Shown: positions 12,400 through 23,015 of the stretch, piece after piece
Numbering within the stretch: the stretch's first letter is position 1
How the letters are laid out: every line of letters begins with the position of its first letter
Assembly: GCA_902562135.1 (NCBI GenBank)
Contig: CACESE010000004.1
Coordinates: 1-64,000, forward strand
Direction: 5' to 3'
Length of the DNA stretch: 64,000 nt
DNA from: an uncultured SAR86 cluster bacterium
Lineage (GTDB): Bacteria; Pseudomonadota; Gammaproteobacteria; Magnimaribacterales; AG-339-G14
Made by a program: the position numbers and the translations under genes
Notes under the pieces: generated by a model
Database searches by the model: none
Seen by the model: only the letters and a program-made list of their open reading frames with translations
Told to the model about the DNA's origin: nothing

Positions 12400-13398
12400 T
12401 CGCTTATCCCATTGTCCAAGAGCCGCGAGTTTATTCATCTCAGCTCTATGTGAGAAAGCGTCTTGAGCAGATTGAGTGTTTCCTTCATCTCCCATCCAAG
12501 CTTTGAGAGCAGCTTGCTGGAGTGCTCGGCCATACGAAAAAGTAAGTTTCCAAGGATTGCCGCCCTTTTTATTCAGAGCATCTAAATTGGCTGTGGCGTC
12601 TAAATCAGATTGCCCGCCAGATAAAAAAGCAATGCCGGGTAACTCAGCGGGAACATTTTCTTTCAAACACTTCATAGTTAAGTCGGCAACTTCATCATGA
12701 GAAAGTTGGGAAATTGAGCTTTGTCCAGCTAGAACCATATTAGGTTTTAAAATTGTTCCTTTAATGTTTACACCTTTAGCCTCTAAATTTTTAAACAAAG
12801 AATCCAAACATCTAGAAGTAACATCATAGCAAGTCTCTGCAGAATGATTTCCATCCATCAATACTTCAGGCTCTACAATTGGAACCATATTGTGTTCTTG
12901 TACGATTTTTGCGTAATCAGATAACGCTTGCATATTTCCTTCTATGCACTCATTACTAGGCAAGCCCGATCCAATTTTTATCACTGCACGCCACTTAGTA
13001 AATTTTGCTCCAAGAGTCTCGTATTCTAGACAGCGATCTTCTAACCCTTCCAGTCCGCCTGTAAGTACTTCTTCTGTGTCGTTAATTGGCGTTACTCCTT
13101 TGTCAACTTTTATTCCAGGAAGTGCGCCAGTCGAAGAAATTACTTCTTTCAAAGGAGTGTCATCTGCAGCAGATTGTCTCAGTGTTTCATCAAATAAAAT
13201 AACTCCACTGATATTATCCTTCATACCTTTTGCACGAAATAATAATTCTCTATAGTCTCTTCTCGATGTTTCAGTCGATTCGGTATTAATTGCATCAAAC
13301 CTCTTGCCGATGGTAGGAGTGCTCTCATCGGCTGCTAAAAACCCTTTACCATCAGCAACCAGATATTGAGCAATCTCTTCTATATTTTCGAAATTCAT
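12388..13398 (-). CDS. Fructose-bisphosphate aldolase, class I (eukaryotic-type)
   Basis: KGFLAADESTPTIGKRF, TILKPNMVLAG (Schiff-base lysine context), FLSGGQSDLDATANLDALN. Start taken at MNFENIEE. Confidence 0.95.
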   Translation of the reverse strand: MNFENIEEIAQYLVADGKGFLAADESTPTIGKRFDAINTESTETSRRDYRELLFRAKGMKDNISGVILFDETLRQSAADDTPLKEVISSTGALPGIKVDKGVTPINDTEEVLTGGLEGLEDRCLEYETLGAKFTKWRAVIKIGSGLPSNECIEGNMQALSDYAKIVQEHNMVPIVEPEVLMDGNHSAETCYDVTSRCLDSLFKNLEAKGVNIKGTILKPNMVLAGQSSISQLSHDEVADLTMKCLKENVPAELPGIAFLSGGQSDLDATANLDALNKKGGNPWKLTFSYGRALQQAALKAWMGDEGNTQSAQDAFSHRAEMNKLAALGQWDKRLEG

Positions 13399-13400
13399 TT

Positions 13401-14558
13401 TTAACCTCCCAAGTTTTTTTGATTTATTAATTCTAAGCACGGAAGAGAGCCAAGTTCTATATATTCAAGAAATGCTCCTCCTCCAGTAGAAGCATAGTCA
13501 ACCGAATTCATCATCTCAATTTTTGCAAAAGCTGCAAGGGTCTCTCCTCCACCAATTATTGTCATTGCATTAGATTCTGCAATTTTTTCTGCAATCCCTT
13601 CGGTTCCCTTTGAAAATTCATCTTCTTCGAATTTTCCAAGTGGACCATTCCAAACAATTGTATTTGCTTCGTCTATGTATTGACTAAAAGCTTCGACCGA
13701 TTGTTGACCAACATCAAAAATAATATCTTCATCGGATAATTCATTCACACTTTTTTCAACTATGCTCGATCCATTACTCACTACAACGAAAGTAGGGATA
13801 ACTATTTGCGGATGCTCAATTATTTTTTTTGCAACATCAAGATAACTTGGCTCAAATAAGGATTTACCAATATTTTTTCCTTGAGCAGCATAACAAGTAT
13901 TGGCCAATGCTCCTCCAACAATTAACCAATCACAATGATTAGTTAGAGACTCGATGACGTTTATTTTTGTTGAAATTTTTGACCCTCCAATTATGCCTAG
14001 CAAGGGTTTAGCAGGATTAAGTACAATTTTCTCAAGCGCATCCATCTCTTCTTCAATCAATAACCCAAAACACGCCTCTTTTATAAAGTTTACAATTCCA
14101 TATGTCGATGCTTGTTTTCGATGAGCAGTACCAAATGCATCCATGACAAAGATTTCACCTAACTGCCCTAATTTTTTTGAAAATTCTTCATTATTATTTT
14201 TTTCGCCTTCAAAAGATCTTATATTTTCAAGCATTGTAAGCGACTTGCTATTTTTCAACTCATCTAAAGATTTTACTAATTTGACTTCCTTTCCAAGCAA
14301 TTCACTCAATCTTTTTGCTACTGGAGCTAATGAGAATTCATCTGATATTGGATCATTTTCTGAAGGCCTTCCGAGATGAGTAAGAATTTTCAAGTTATCT
14401 GTTTGAGATAAAATTAATTCAATCGTTGGAATTGATCTCAGCAACCTTTCATCGTCCAGAAGAACACCGTTTTCTATTGGAACATTGTAGTCTACTCTTA
14501 GTACGACCGATTTTTTTTCAAAATTCTTCTTAGAGATAAAGCTTTTTTCAAAACTCAT
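13401..14558 (-). CDS. pgk: Phosphoglycerate kinase
   Basis: VVLRVDYNVPIENG, LGIIGGSKISTKINVIESL, IIGGGETLAAFAK, STGGGAFLEYIEL. Confidence 0.97.
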   Translation of the reverse strand: MSFEKSFISKKNFEKKSVVLRVDYNVPIENGVLLDDERLLRSIPTIELILSQTDNLKILTHLGRPSENDPISDEFSLAPVAKRLSELLGKEVKLVKSLDELKNSKSLTMLENIRSFEGEKNNNEEFSKKLGQLGEIFVMDAFGTAHRKQASTYGIVNFIKEACFGLLIEEEMDALEKIVLNPAKPLLGIIGGSKISTKINVIESLTNHCDWLIVGGALANTCYAAQGKNIGKSLFEPSYLDVAKKIIEHPQIVIPTFVVVSNGSSIVEKSVNELSDEDIIFDVGQQSVEAFSQYIDEANTIVWNGPLGKFEEDEFSKGTEGIAEKIAESNAMTIIGGGETLAAFAKIEMMNSVDYASTGGGAFLEYIELGSLPCLELINQKNLGG

Positions 14559-16534
14559 CTGTTTAAAAGCTGTCTTGATAAAGTCAAAACATTTTCGATA
14601 GTGAACCCAAAATGTTCCAGAAGATCGTCTAAAGGAGCAGACTCTCCGTAAGAATTAATCCCCAAAACAAGATCTCCTTGATTTAAGTATTTATGCCAAA
14701 AATCTGGTTGGCCTGCTTCGATGACTAATTTTGGTGCGTCGCCCAAAACCTCGTACTTATAATCTTCGCTTTGCAAATCAAACAACTCAGTACATGGCAT
14801 TGAGACAACTTTGATATTTAAATTATCTTCTTGCAGAATTTCTGCAGCATCCACGGCGAGACCAACTTCAGAACCTGTGGCGATGATGGTTAAATCCTCC
14901 TGATCAGCAGCTTTTAAAACATAGCCGCCTTTTGAGATGTTTCCTAAATCATCTCTTACTTGAGGAGTTAAATTTTGTCTTGAAAGAACTAACGCGTGAG
15001 GGTTTTGTTCTGACTTGAGAGCGTGTTTCCATGCGAAAGTTGTTTCTATCCCATCACAAGGTCTCCAGGTAAAAACTCCTGGAGTTGCTCTTAACATGCT
15101 TACGTGTTCGACCGGCTGATGAGTAGGTCCATCTTCGCCAACTCCAATTGAATCATGAGTGTAAATATAAATAACTGGGAGCTTCATGAGAGCAGACATT
15201 CGTAAAGCATTTCTTGCATAATCAAGAAAAGTTAAAAAAGTTCCGCCGTAGGGTCTTATTCCACCATGTAAGTACATGCCATTCATAATTGCAGACATGC
15301 CGAATTCTCGAACGCCATAATTTAAATAGTTTCCTCCAGAATCCGGCTTCAAGACCTCAGAGCCCTTCCATTCAGTATTATTGGATGGAGATAGATCTGC
15401 TGAGCCTCCAATTAATTCTGGCAAAATAGGACCTAATGCATCTAAACACATGCCAGAACATTTTCTACTGGCATGACTAGTTTCGTCATCTTCGAAACTT
15501 TTGACCAAGCCTTCAATCGTCGAATCTAATTCAGAAGGTAACTCGCCCTTTGTAAGACGATCAAATAGTTGAAATTCTTCAGGGTATTTTTCTTTATATT
15601 TTTTTACTGATAGTTCCCAAGCATTTTCCTTCTCTGCGCCCTTTTTTTCTTGATTCCATCCAGAATAAACTTCATCTGGAATTTCAAAAGTATCAAAACT
15701 CCAATTGAGATTTTTTCTTGTAAGCAAAACTTCTTCTTCTCCTAATGCAGCGCCGTGAACACCTGCGGTTCCGGCTTTGTTTGGTGAACCCTTGCCGATT
15801 ATAGTTTTGCAGCAAATTAGAGTGGGTTTATCTGATAATTTTGCTTCGGTAATTGCTGCATCTACTGCTGCTTCGTTATGACCATCTATTTTCGGAATAA
15901 CATGCCAGCCATAACTCTCAAATCTTTTTGCCGTATCATCTGTAAACCACCCAGCTACTTCGCCGTCAATGCTAATATCGTTGTCATCGTATAAAACGAT
16001 CAATTTATTTAGTTTATGGGTTCCAGCGTATGAGCAAGCTTCGTGCGAAATTCCTTCCATTAAATCTCCATCCCCACAAAAAACGTAAGTGTGGTGATCA
16101 ATTAATTCCAGATCAAATTTATTAAATTTATGGGCTAATATTTTTTCTGCTAACGCCATCCCTACCGCATTCGCCAGTCCCTGTCCTAAAGGACCAGTAG
16201 TAGTCTCAACTCCTGGAGTTACGTCGCATTCTGGGTGGCCAGGAGTTTTAGAGCCTAGTTTTCTAAAATTTTTTAATTCCTCAATAGGTAAATCATAGCC
16301 AGTGAGATGTAAAAGAGAATAAAGTAACATCGACCCGTGCCCGTTAGATAAAACAAATCTATCTCTATTAAACCATTCAGGATTTTTAGGGTTATGGTTC
16401 AAATGTTTTGTCCATAAGACCAAAGCAATTTCTGCCATTCCCATAGGCATTCCCGGATGACCGCATTTTGCTGCTTGCACAGCATCCATGGATAGCGCCC
16501 TGACGGCGTCTGCTAAATTTACTTTATCGGACAT
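14555..16534 (-). CDS. tkt: Transketolase
   Basis: GHPGMPMGMAEIALVLW, FVLSNGHGSMLLYSLLHLTGY, CGDGDLMEGISHEA; 659 aa. Confidence 0.98.
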   Translation of the reverse strand: MSDKVNLADAVRALSMDAVQAAKCGHPGMPMGMAEIALVLWTKHLNHNPKNPEWFNRDRFVLSNGHGSMLLYSLLHLTGYDLPIEELKNFRKLGSKTPGHPECDVTPGVETTTGPLGQGLANAVGMALAEKILAHKFNKFDLELIDHHTYVFCGDGDLMEGISHEACSYAGTHKLNKLIVLYDDNDISIDGEVAGWFTDDTAKRFESYGWHVIPKIDGHNEAAVDAAITEAKLSDKPTLICCKTIIGKGSPNKAGTAGVHGAALGEEEVLLTRKNLNWSFDTFEIPDEVYSGWNQEKKGAEKENAWELSVKKYKEKYPEEFQLFDRLTKGELPSELDSTIEGLVKSFEDDETSHASRKCSGMCLDALGPILPELIGGSADLSPSNNTEWKGSEVLKPDSGGNYLNYGVREFGMSAIMNGMYLHGGIRPYGGTFLTFLDYARNALRMSALMKLPVIYIYTHDSIGVGEDGPTHQPVEHVSMLRATPGVFTWRPCDGIETTFAWKHALKSEQNPHALVLSRQNLTPQVRDDLGNISKGGYVLKAADQEDLTIIATGSEVGLAVDAAEILQEDNLNIKVVSMPCTELFDLQSEDYKYEVLGDAPKLVIEAGQPDFWHKYLNQGDLVLGINSYGESAPLDDLLEHFGFTIENVLTLSRQLLNR

Positions 16535-16602
16535 TAATCAAATGATATTTTCTATTAAAAGGAGAGAATATCATAGTAGAATTCTCTCTCGTTTTTAAAT
16601 TT

Positions 16603-17760
16603 ATGTCCGAATACAAAACTTTCACATCTGAATCAGTTTCTGAAGGTCATCCAGATAAACTGGCAGACCAAATTTCAGACGCCATACTCGATGCTTTTTT
16701 GAAAGATGATCCAGATTCTAGGGTCGCTTGTGAAACATTAGTTAAAACTGATTTAGTTGTCATTGCTGGTGAAATTTCTTCCAATGCAAAACCAGACTTG
16801 GAAAGCGTGGTGAGATCAGTGATCAATGAGGTGGGATATGACAACGATGAAGTTGGGTTTAACGGATCAAAGGTTGAAATTGTTAACGCAATTGGAATGC
16901 AGTCTAATGACATTGCTCAAGGAGTAAACGAAGGTACTGGAACTGACACTGACCAAGGCGCAGGAGATCAAGGCTTGATGTTTGGCTACGCTACTAATGA
17001 AACAAGTGTTTTAATGCCAGCGCCAATTACTTTTTCGCACCTGTTGGTGAAAAAACAAGCGGAAGTCAGAAAAAATAAGGTGCTTCCTTGGTTGAGGCCT
17101 GATGCAAAAAGTCAGTTGAGTTTCGTTTACGATGAAGCTGGGAAACCTTCTTATATTTCTGCTGTAGTTCTATCAACTCAACACGATGAAAATGTAAGTT
17201 TTTCTGATTTGGAGGAAGGTGTCAGAAAAGAAATAATAGAAAAAGTACTGCCTTCTGAATGGCTGACGTCAGACACAAAGGTGTATATCAACCCAACCGG
17301 AAGATTTGTCATTGGAGGGCCTGTTGGTGATTGTGGTCTAACAGGACGAAAAATAATTGTTGATACTTATGGTGGAATGGCAAGACATGGAGGCGGAGCA
17401 TTTTCTGGCAAAGATCCATCAAAAGTTGACCGTTCTGCAGCTTATGCTGGAAGATATGTTGCTAAAAATGTGGTCGCTGCTGGACTTGCAGAAAAATGTG
17501 AGATTCAAGTTTCTTATGCTATTGGAATTGCAGAACCAACTTCAATTAGTATTAACACTTTTGGAACCAATGCTATTCCTGAAGAAGAAATTGCGAACTT
17601 AGTTTCAGAGAATTTTGAACTTAAACCGAAAGAATTAATCCAAATGTTAGATTTAAAAAAACCAATTTATCAAAAGACGGCTGCCTATGGTCATTTCGGT
17701 CGAGATGATAAAGAATTTTCTTGGGAAATGACTAATAAAACTGACAAAATAAAAAAATAA
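16603..17760 (+). CDS. metK: S-adenosylmethionine synthase
   Basis: [56 protein letters not shown]. Confidence 0.98.
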   Translation: MSEYKTFTSESVSEGHPDKLADQISDAILDAFLKDDPDSRVACETLVKTDLVVIAGEISSNAKPDLESVVRSVINEVGYDNDEVGFNGSKVEIVNAIGMQSNDIAQGVNEGTGTDTDQGAGDQGLMFGYATNETSVLMPAPITFSHLLVKKQAEVRKNKVLPWLRPDAKSQLSFVYDEAGKPSYISAVVLSTQHDENVSFSDLEEGVRKEIIEKVLPSEWLTSDTKVYINPTGRFVIGGPVGDCGLTGRKIIVDTYGGMARHGGGAFSGKDPSKVDRSAAYAGRYVAKNVVAAGLAEKCEIQVSYAIGIAEPTSISINTFGTNAIPEEEIANLVSENFELKPKELIQMLDLKKPIYQKTAAYGHFGRDDKEFSWEMTNKTDKIKK

Positions 17761-17762
17761 AT

Positions 17763-19139
17763 ATGAAATTTGAAGATTATAAAGTAGCAGACATCAACCT
17801 TGCTGAGTTTGGCCGCAAAGAGATAGCCCTTGCAGAAGCTGAAATGCCTGCGCTCATGAAGTTGCGACAAAAGTATGGAGACAGCAAACCCCTGACTGGA
17901 GCAAAAATAATGGGCTGTATACATATGACCATTCAAACAGCAGTTTTGATAGAAACTCTAGTAGCTCTTGGAGCTTCGGTAAGATGGTCTTCTTGTAATA
18001 TTTTTTCAACACAAGATCATGCCGCTGCAGCTATTGCAGCCTCTGAGATTCCTGTCTTTGCATGGAAAGGCATGAATGAAGAAGAATTCAACTGGTGTAT
18101 TGAACAAACCATTCTTGAAGACGGTTCGCCATGGAACGCCAACATGATTTTAGATGATGGCGGTGATTTGACCGCAATGGTTCATGAAAAGTATCCAGAC
18201 ATGCTTAACAATATTCATGGCATATCTGAAGAAACTACCACTGGAGTTCATCGCCTCTGGGAGATGTTAGAGAAAGGCGAATTGAAAGTACCTGCTATAA
18301 ATGTAAACGATTCTGTCACTAAGTCTAAAAATGACAATAAATACGGTTGCCGCCATAGTTTAAATGATGCAATTAAAAGAGGGACCGATATGTTATTGGC
18401 TGGAAGAAAAGCTTTAGTCTTTGGTTATGGAGATGTTGGTAAAGGATCAGCAATGAGTCTTAGACAAGAAGGCATGGTAGTTAGAATTTCTGAAATAGAT
18501 CCTATCTGTGCCATGCAAGCTTGTATGGATGGCTATGAAGTTGTCTCGCCTTACGTCGATGGAATTAACACAAAGAAAGATGAATGCATTAATAAAAGTC
18601 TTTTAGCAGACACCGACGTTGTCGTAACAGCAACTGGAAATGTCAATGTTTGCGATAGATTAATTTTAGATAACTTAAAGTCTGGAACAATGGTTTGTAA
18701 CATCGGTCATTTCGATAACGAAATTGACACTCAATTCATGCGTGATAATTGGCACTGGGAAGAAATAAAACCTCAAGTACATAAAGTCTCCAAGACGAAA
18801 GGCGATTCTGACAATTACATTATCCTGTTAGCAGAAGGCAGATTAGTTAATCTAGGAAATGCGACCGGTCATCCTTCGCGAATAATGGATGGATCCTTTG
18901 CAAATCAGGTACTCGCTCAGATGTTTCTTTACAAACAAGCCTTTGCTTCTCTCAATGACGAAGAAAAAAAGAAAGAGCTGCTAAAAGTAGAAGTTTTACC
19001 CATGGAACTTGATGAAGAGGTTGCTCAGTACATGGTTGAAGGATTTGGCGGAGTTGTCACCAAACTTACTAAAGATCAAGCCAATTACATAAACGTTGAT
19101 GTTAAAGGCCCTTACAAACCAAAATCTTATAAGTACTAA
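17763..19139 (+). CDS. ahcY: Adenosylhomocysteinase
   Basis: Strong family similarity: GARIMGC-like start, [29 protein letters not shown]; ends KPKSYKY. Confidence 0.98.
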   Translation: MKFEDYKVADINLAEFGRKEIALAEAEMPALMKLRQKYGDSKPLTGAKIMGCIHMTIQTAVLIETLVALGASVRWSSCNIFSTQDHAAAAIAASEIPVFAWKGMNEEEFNWCIEQTILEDGSPWNANMILDDGGDLTAMVHEKYPDMLNNIHGISEETTTGVHRLWEMLEKGELKVPAINVNDSVTKSKNDNKYGCRHSLNDAIKRGTDMLLAGRKALVFGYGDVGKGSAMSLRQEGMVVRISEIDPICAMQACMDGYEVVSPYVDGINTKKDECINKSLLADTDVVVTATGNVNVCDRLILDNLKSGTMVCNIGHFDNEIDTQFMRDNWHWEEIKPQVHKVSKTKGDSDNYIILLAEGRLVNLGNATGHPSRIMDGSFANQVLAQMFLYKQAFASLNDEEKKKELLKVEVLPMELDEEVAQYMVEGFGGVVTKLTKDQANYINVDVKGPYKPKSYKY

Positions 19140-20524
19140 TGGTTAAAAAAAATCGAAGTTGGGGCGGCCGATTTAAACAAGAGACAGCCAAAAATGCTTT
19201 GGCATTTTCTAATTCCATCGAAATTGATAAAACTTTTTACTTAGAAGATATTCAAGGATCAATTGCCTATGCTGAAGCTTTAGTCAAAGCAAAAGTTTTG
19301 AAATCTTCGGAATTCAAAAAAATTAAGTCTGGCCTCAATCAAATACAAAAAAAAATCAATTCGAATAAATTTAACTGGAACAAAAGCCTTGAGGATGTGC
19401 ACATGAACATCGAAGCTGCTTTAGAAAAAAATATTGGCGACGTTGCAAAAAAACTTCACACAGGTAGATCTAGAAACGATCAAGTGATAACCGACTTAAA
19501 ACTTTACATGCTGAAAAAGTCTGAGGAAATTAAAACTTCGCTCAGAGAGTTAATGAAGTCATTGGTCCAAAAAGCTGAACCTGAGACTGAAACCTTAATA
19601 CCTGGCTTCACGCACTTACAAATCGCTCAACCTGTTTCGTTAGGTCATCACTTAATGGCTTATTATGAAATGTTTAAAAGAGATCTAAACCGTTTTGAAT
19701 TCTCTGATGCATCGCTTAGCACCTTGCCTTTAGGTTCAGGGGCTCTTGCCGGAAACCGATTTAAAATAGATCGAAAAAAAATAGCCAAAAGCTTAGGCTT
19801 TAAAGCGATTACTCAAAATTCTATTGACGCAGTTAGCGACAGAGACTTCATTGCGGAGATGCTTTTTAATATAAGTTTAACTTCTATTCACTTATCAAGA
19901 ATCGCTGAAGAATTTATCATTTGGTCGTCTTCGCAATTTAATTATCTTCAATTACCTGAAGAACTTTGTACTGGCTCTTCTATCATGCCGCAGAAAAAAA
20001 ATCCGGACATGGCAGAATTGGTTCGCGGAGGAGCAGCAAAAACAATTGGAAATTTAGTCGCCCTATTAAGTTTGTTGAAAAATCAACCTTTGGCTTACAA
20101 CCGCGACAACCAAGAAGACAAAGCTCCACTTTTTGCCTCCATAGATTACGTCTTAAGCGCAATTGATATCACTTCTGCAATGGTAGCAGGAGCTCAATTT
20201 AATATTGATGAAATGTTAAATGACGTATTCGATGGGCATATATGCGCCACTGATTTTGCTGAGTATTTAGTTCTCAAAGGGCTGCCATTTAGAGAAGCTC
20301 ATAACATCACTGGAAAAGCAGTTCAGCTGGCTGAAAAAAAAGATGCTTTATTAATTGAACTACCATTGATCGAATTAAAAAAATTATCCAAAAAAATTGA
20401 GGAAGATGTTTATAAATACTTAGATCCCATGGCATCAATTTCAGCTAAAACAAGTATCGGTGGAACCGCTCCGTCCCAGGTGAAAAAGCAAATTATTAAA
20501 GCTAAAATAGATTTAAATTTATAA
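19139..20524 (+). CDS. argH: Argininosuccinate lyase
   Basis: WGGRFKQETA, LHTGRSRNDQV, TGSSIMPQKKNPDMAELVRG signature. Confidence 0.98.
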   Translation: MVKKNRSWGGRFKQETAKNALAFSNSIEIDKTFYLEDIQGSIAYAEALVKAKVLKSSEFKKIKSGLNQIQKKINSNKFNWNKSLEDVHMNIEAALEKNIGDVAKKLHTGRSRNDQVITDLKLYMLKKSEEIKTSLRELMKSLVQKAEPETETLIPGFTHLQIAQPVSLGHHLMAYYEMFKRDLNRFEFSDASLSTLPLGSGALAGNRFKIDRKKIAKSLGFKAITQNSIDAVSDRDFIAEMLFNISLTSIHLSRIAEEFIIWSSSQFNYLQLPEELCTGSSIMPQKKNPDMAELVRGGAAKTIGNLVALLSLLKNQPLAYNRDNQEDKAPLFASIDYVLSAIDITSAMVAGAQFNIDEMLNDVFDGHICATDFAEYLVLKGLPFREAHNITGKAVQLAEKKDALLIELPLIELKKLSKKIEEDVYKYLDPMASISAKTSIGGTAPSQVKKQIIKAKIDLNL

Positions 20525-20528
20525 ATCT

Positions 20529-21623
20529 ATGGAAGTATTTTTTAAACCAATAACAGTCAACAAACTCACTATTCCTAATCGCTTTGCGATGGCACCAATG
20601 ACACGAAGCAGATCGCCTGACGGTGTACCCGGTGAAAACGTAAGGGATTATTATCAGCGCAGAGCAGCTGGTGAGGTTGGTTTAATTATCACTGAAGGAG
20701 TTGAAGTAAGTCACCCTTCTTCCAGCGGTTATCCAGACGTTCCGGGTTTTAGAGACAAAGCCGATGAGGGATGGAAGCAAGTGATAGATGCCGTGCATAG
20801 TGAAGGCTCCAAGATATTTCCTCAACTTTGGCACGTAGGAGCTTTTCGAAAACCTGGCATGGCTCCAGACCCAGAAGTGCCTGGCTACACTCCTTCTGGA
20901 CTAGTCAATGCAAATAAAAAAGCAGCACACGAAATGACAGCGGAAGATGTGGAAATGTTAATCGATTGCTTTGTCGGTGACATCGTAAAGATTAAGGATC
21001 TTGGTTTTGATGGCGTAGAGTTACATGGCGCGCACGGTTATTTGATAGATAATTTTTTTTGGGAAGGCACTAATCAAAGAGCTGACGGCTTTGGTGGTTC
21101 TATTGATAAACGAACAGCATTTGCTTGTGAAATTGTGAAACGAGCCAGAGCTAAAGTTGGTGAAGACTTTCCTATCGCCATAAGATTTTCTCAGTGGAAA
21201 CAACAAGACTTTGAGGCCAAGCTGGCTTATACCGAAGAAGATCTTAAAACTTTCTTGATGCCATTGGTTGACGCTGGCATTGATATGTTCCATGCAAGCA
21301 ATAGAAGATATTGGGAGCCTGAATTTGAAGGTTCAAATCTTAATCTCGCCGGTTGGACGAAAAAGCTTACTGGAATCCCTACGATTACCGTTGGTAGTGT
21401 AGGATTAAAATCAGATTTTATTGGTTTATACGCTGGAGATGATGCTGTGGAGTCTCAATCCATTGATGACTTAATAAAAAGAATGGAGAGCGACGAATTT
21501 GATATGGTTGCCATCGGTAGAGCTTTACTTTCAGACCCAGAATGGGTGAAGAAAGTTAAAACCGGTGATTTCGAAGCAATTATTCCTTTCGAAAAAAAAT
21601 ACGCATCTGAAGTATATTTTTAA
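20529..21623 (+). CDS. Old Yellow Enzyme family alkene reductase (FMN)
   Basis: RFAMAPMTRSRSPDGVPGENVRDYYQRRA, GVELHGAHGYLIDNFFWEGTNQRADGFGGS. Confidence 0.92.
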   Translation: MEVFFKPITVNKLTIPNRFAMAPMTRSRSPDGVPGENVRDYYQRRAAGEVGLIITEGVEVSHPSSSGYPDVPGFRDKADEGWKQVIDAVHSEGSKIFPQLWHVGAFRKPGMAPDPEVPGYTPSGLVNANKKAAHEMTAEDVEMLIDCFVGDIVKIKDLGFDGVELHGAHGYLIDNFFWEGTNQRADGFGGSIDKRTAFACEIVKRARAKVGEDFPIAIRFSQWKQQDFEAKLAYTEEDLKTFLMPLVDAGIDMFHASNRRYWEPEFEGSNLNLAGWTKKLTGIPTITVGSVGLKSDFIGLYAGDDAVESQSIDDLIKRMESDEFDMVAIGRALLSDPEWVKKVKTGDFEAIIPFEKKYASEVYF

Positions 21624-21691
21624 TTTTTTAAAAACCTATCTTCTTCTTTTCTGTCTAAAATTCTTTAACGTTAGTGCAGTATAATGTGAAG

Positions 21692-21805
21692 ATGAAAAGG
21701 GTTTGTTTAATCTTAATTTGTTTGTCAGCAGTGACTTTTGTCTCATGCGGGATTAAAGGACCTTTAACTTTGCCGACCAACAACGAAACTGAATATGCGT
21801 CCTGA
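21692..21805 (+). CDS. lptM: Small lipoprotein LptM/YifL (37 aa, not in ORF track)
   Basis: Own translation: MKRVCLILICLSAVTFVSCGIKGPLTLPTNNETEYAS*; lipobox VSC and CGIKGPLTLP motif; overlaps lysA start. Confidence 0.88.
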   Translation: MKRVCLILICLSAVTFVSCGIKGPLTLPTNNETEYAS

Positions 21806-23015
21806 TTACTTTTCAAAAAATTCAGAATGCTTATGCATTGAGAATCTAGAGTTATCTGAAATCTGTAAAGATGTACAAACTCCTTTTTATATCTACTCGC
21901 AAGCAAGTATCGAAGCAGCTGCAAACTCTTATCTTAAAAACGCTGGTAATACAGATCTAATTTGTTACTCAGTTAAAGCCAATAGTAATATCAATTTATT
22001 AAAGATTCTCGCGCAATTGGGCATGGGTTTCGATGTGGTTTCAGTTGGTGAATTAAAAAGAGCGCTAAAAGCAGGAGCTACAGCAAACAAAATTGTATTT
22101 TCGGGTGTAGGAAAATCAGCCGCCGATTTAGCGTTTGCTGCTGAGCAAAAAATCTATTCGATCAATATCGAATCTCATCAAGAGATTGAGTTATTAAAAA
22201 ATTTACCAAACAATCCAAGAATTTCTCTCAGGATTAATCCAGACATGGCCGCAAATACCCATCCATACATTGAAACCGGAAAATCAGATTGTAAATTTGG
22301 TATCTCTGAAACAGAGGCATTGGAAATAGCGAAAACTTATTCGCCTAAAGAAATAAATCTAGTTGGCATATCGGCACATATTGGATCACAAATTACCGAT
22401 GTAAGTTTATTTCTTGAGTTAGCAGAAAAATTAAAAAACTTAGCAACGCATCTTAAAAATTTAGGTCACAAAATTGATCACTTAGACGTTGGTGGCGGCC
22501 TAGCAATAGATTATCAACTGGAGAAGCAATACGACCCTGCTCAACTAGTTAAAGATTTAAAATCTTCAATCACTGATTATGATTTGTTAATGGAACCAGG
22601 GCGTTCAATTGTCGCTCAATCCGGAGCGGTAGTGACAAGCGTTATTACTAAGAAAACAAACGGTCAAAGAGATTTTCTTGTAGTGGATGTAGGTATGAAC
22701 GACTTGATGCGACCTGCTCTTTATAATGCTAGACACGTCATTGAAGAAATTAAAAACAGTGACAATGCTTCAAAGGAATATGAGGTCGTTGGTCCCGTCT
22801 GTGAGACAGCAGACAGTTTTGGTGCGGGACATTTATTAAATGCCGACGCTGGTGATCAACTCATCATTTACTCGACTGGCGCTTATGGCTCTAGTATGGG
22901 CTCGAATTACAATTCAAGGCCTAAGCCTGCTGAAATTTTAGTATCTAAAGATAAATCCACTGTAATTAGAAAGGCGGAATCTTTTGAAGACCTTATAAAA
23001 CTTGAGGAAATTTAA
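21795..23015 (+). CDS. lysA: Diaminopimelate decarboxylase
   Basis: CYSVKANSNINLLKIL (PLP lysine), DVGGGLAIDY, GPVCETADSFG. Confidence 0.97.
   Translation: MRPDYFSKNSECLCIENLELSEICKDVQTPFYIYSQASIEAAANSYLKNAGNTDLICYSVKANSNINLLKILAQLGMGFDVVSVGELKRALKAGATANKIVFSGVGKSAADLAFAAEQKIYSINIESHQEIELLKNLPNNPRISLRINPDMAANTHPYIETGKSDCKFGISETEALEIAKTYSPKEINLVGISAHIGSQITDVSLFLELAEKLKNLATHLKNLGHKIDHLDVGGGLAIDYQLEKQYDPAQLVKDLKSSITDYDLLMEPGRSIVAQSGAVVTSVITKKTNGQRDFLVVDVGMNDLMRPALYNARHVIEEIKNSDNASKEYEVVGPVCETADSFGAGHLLNADAGDQLIIYSTGAYGSSMGSNYNSRPKPAEILVSKDKSTVIRKAESFEDLIKLEEI

Noticed and set aside
12944-13255. 103-aa + strand ORF antisense to the class I aldolase
   Set aside because: Lies wholly inside a confidently identified gene; low-complexity Ser/Pro translation typical of antisense frames.
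16535-17762. SAM or SAH riboswitch upstream of metK or ahcY
   Set aside because: Only 68 nt before metK and 2 nt before ahcY; no recognisable riboswitch core. Only the short metK hairpin is kept as a weak finding.
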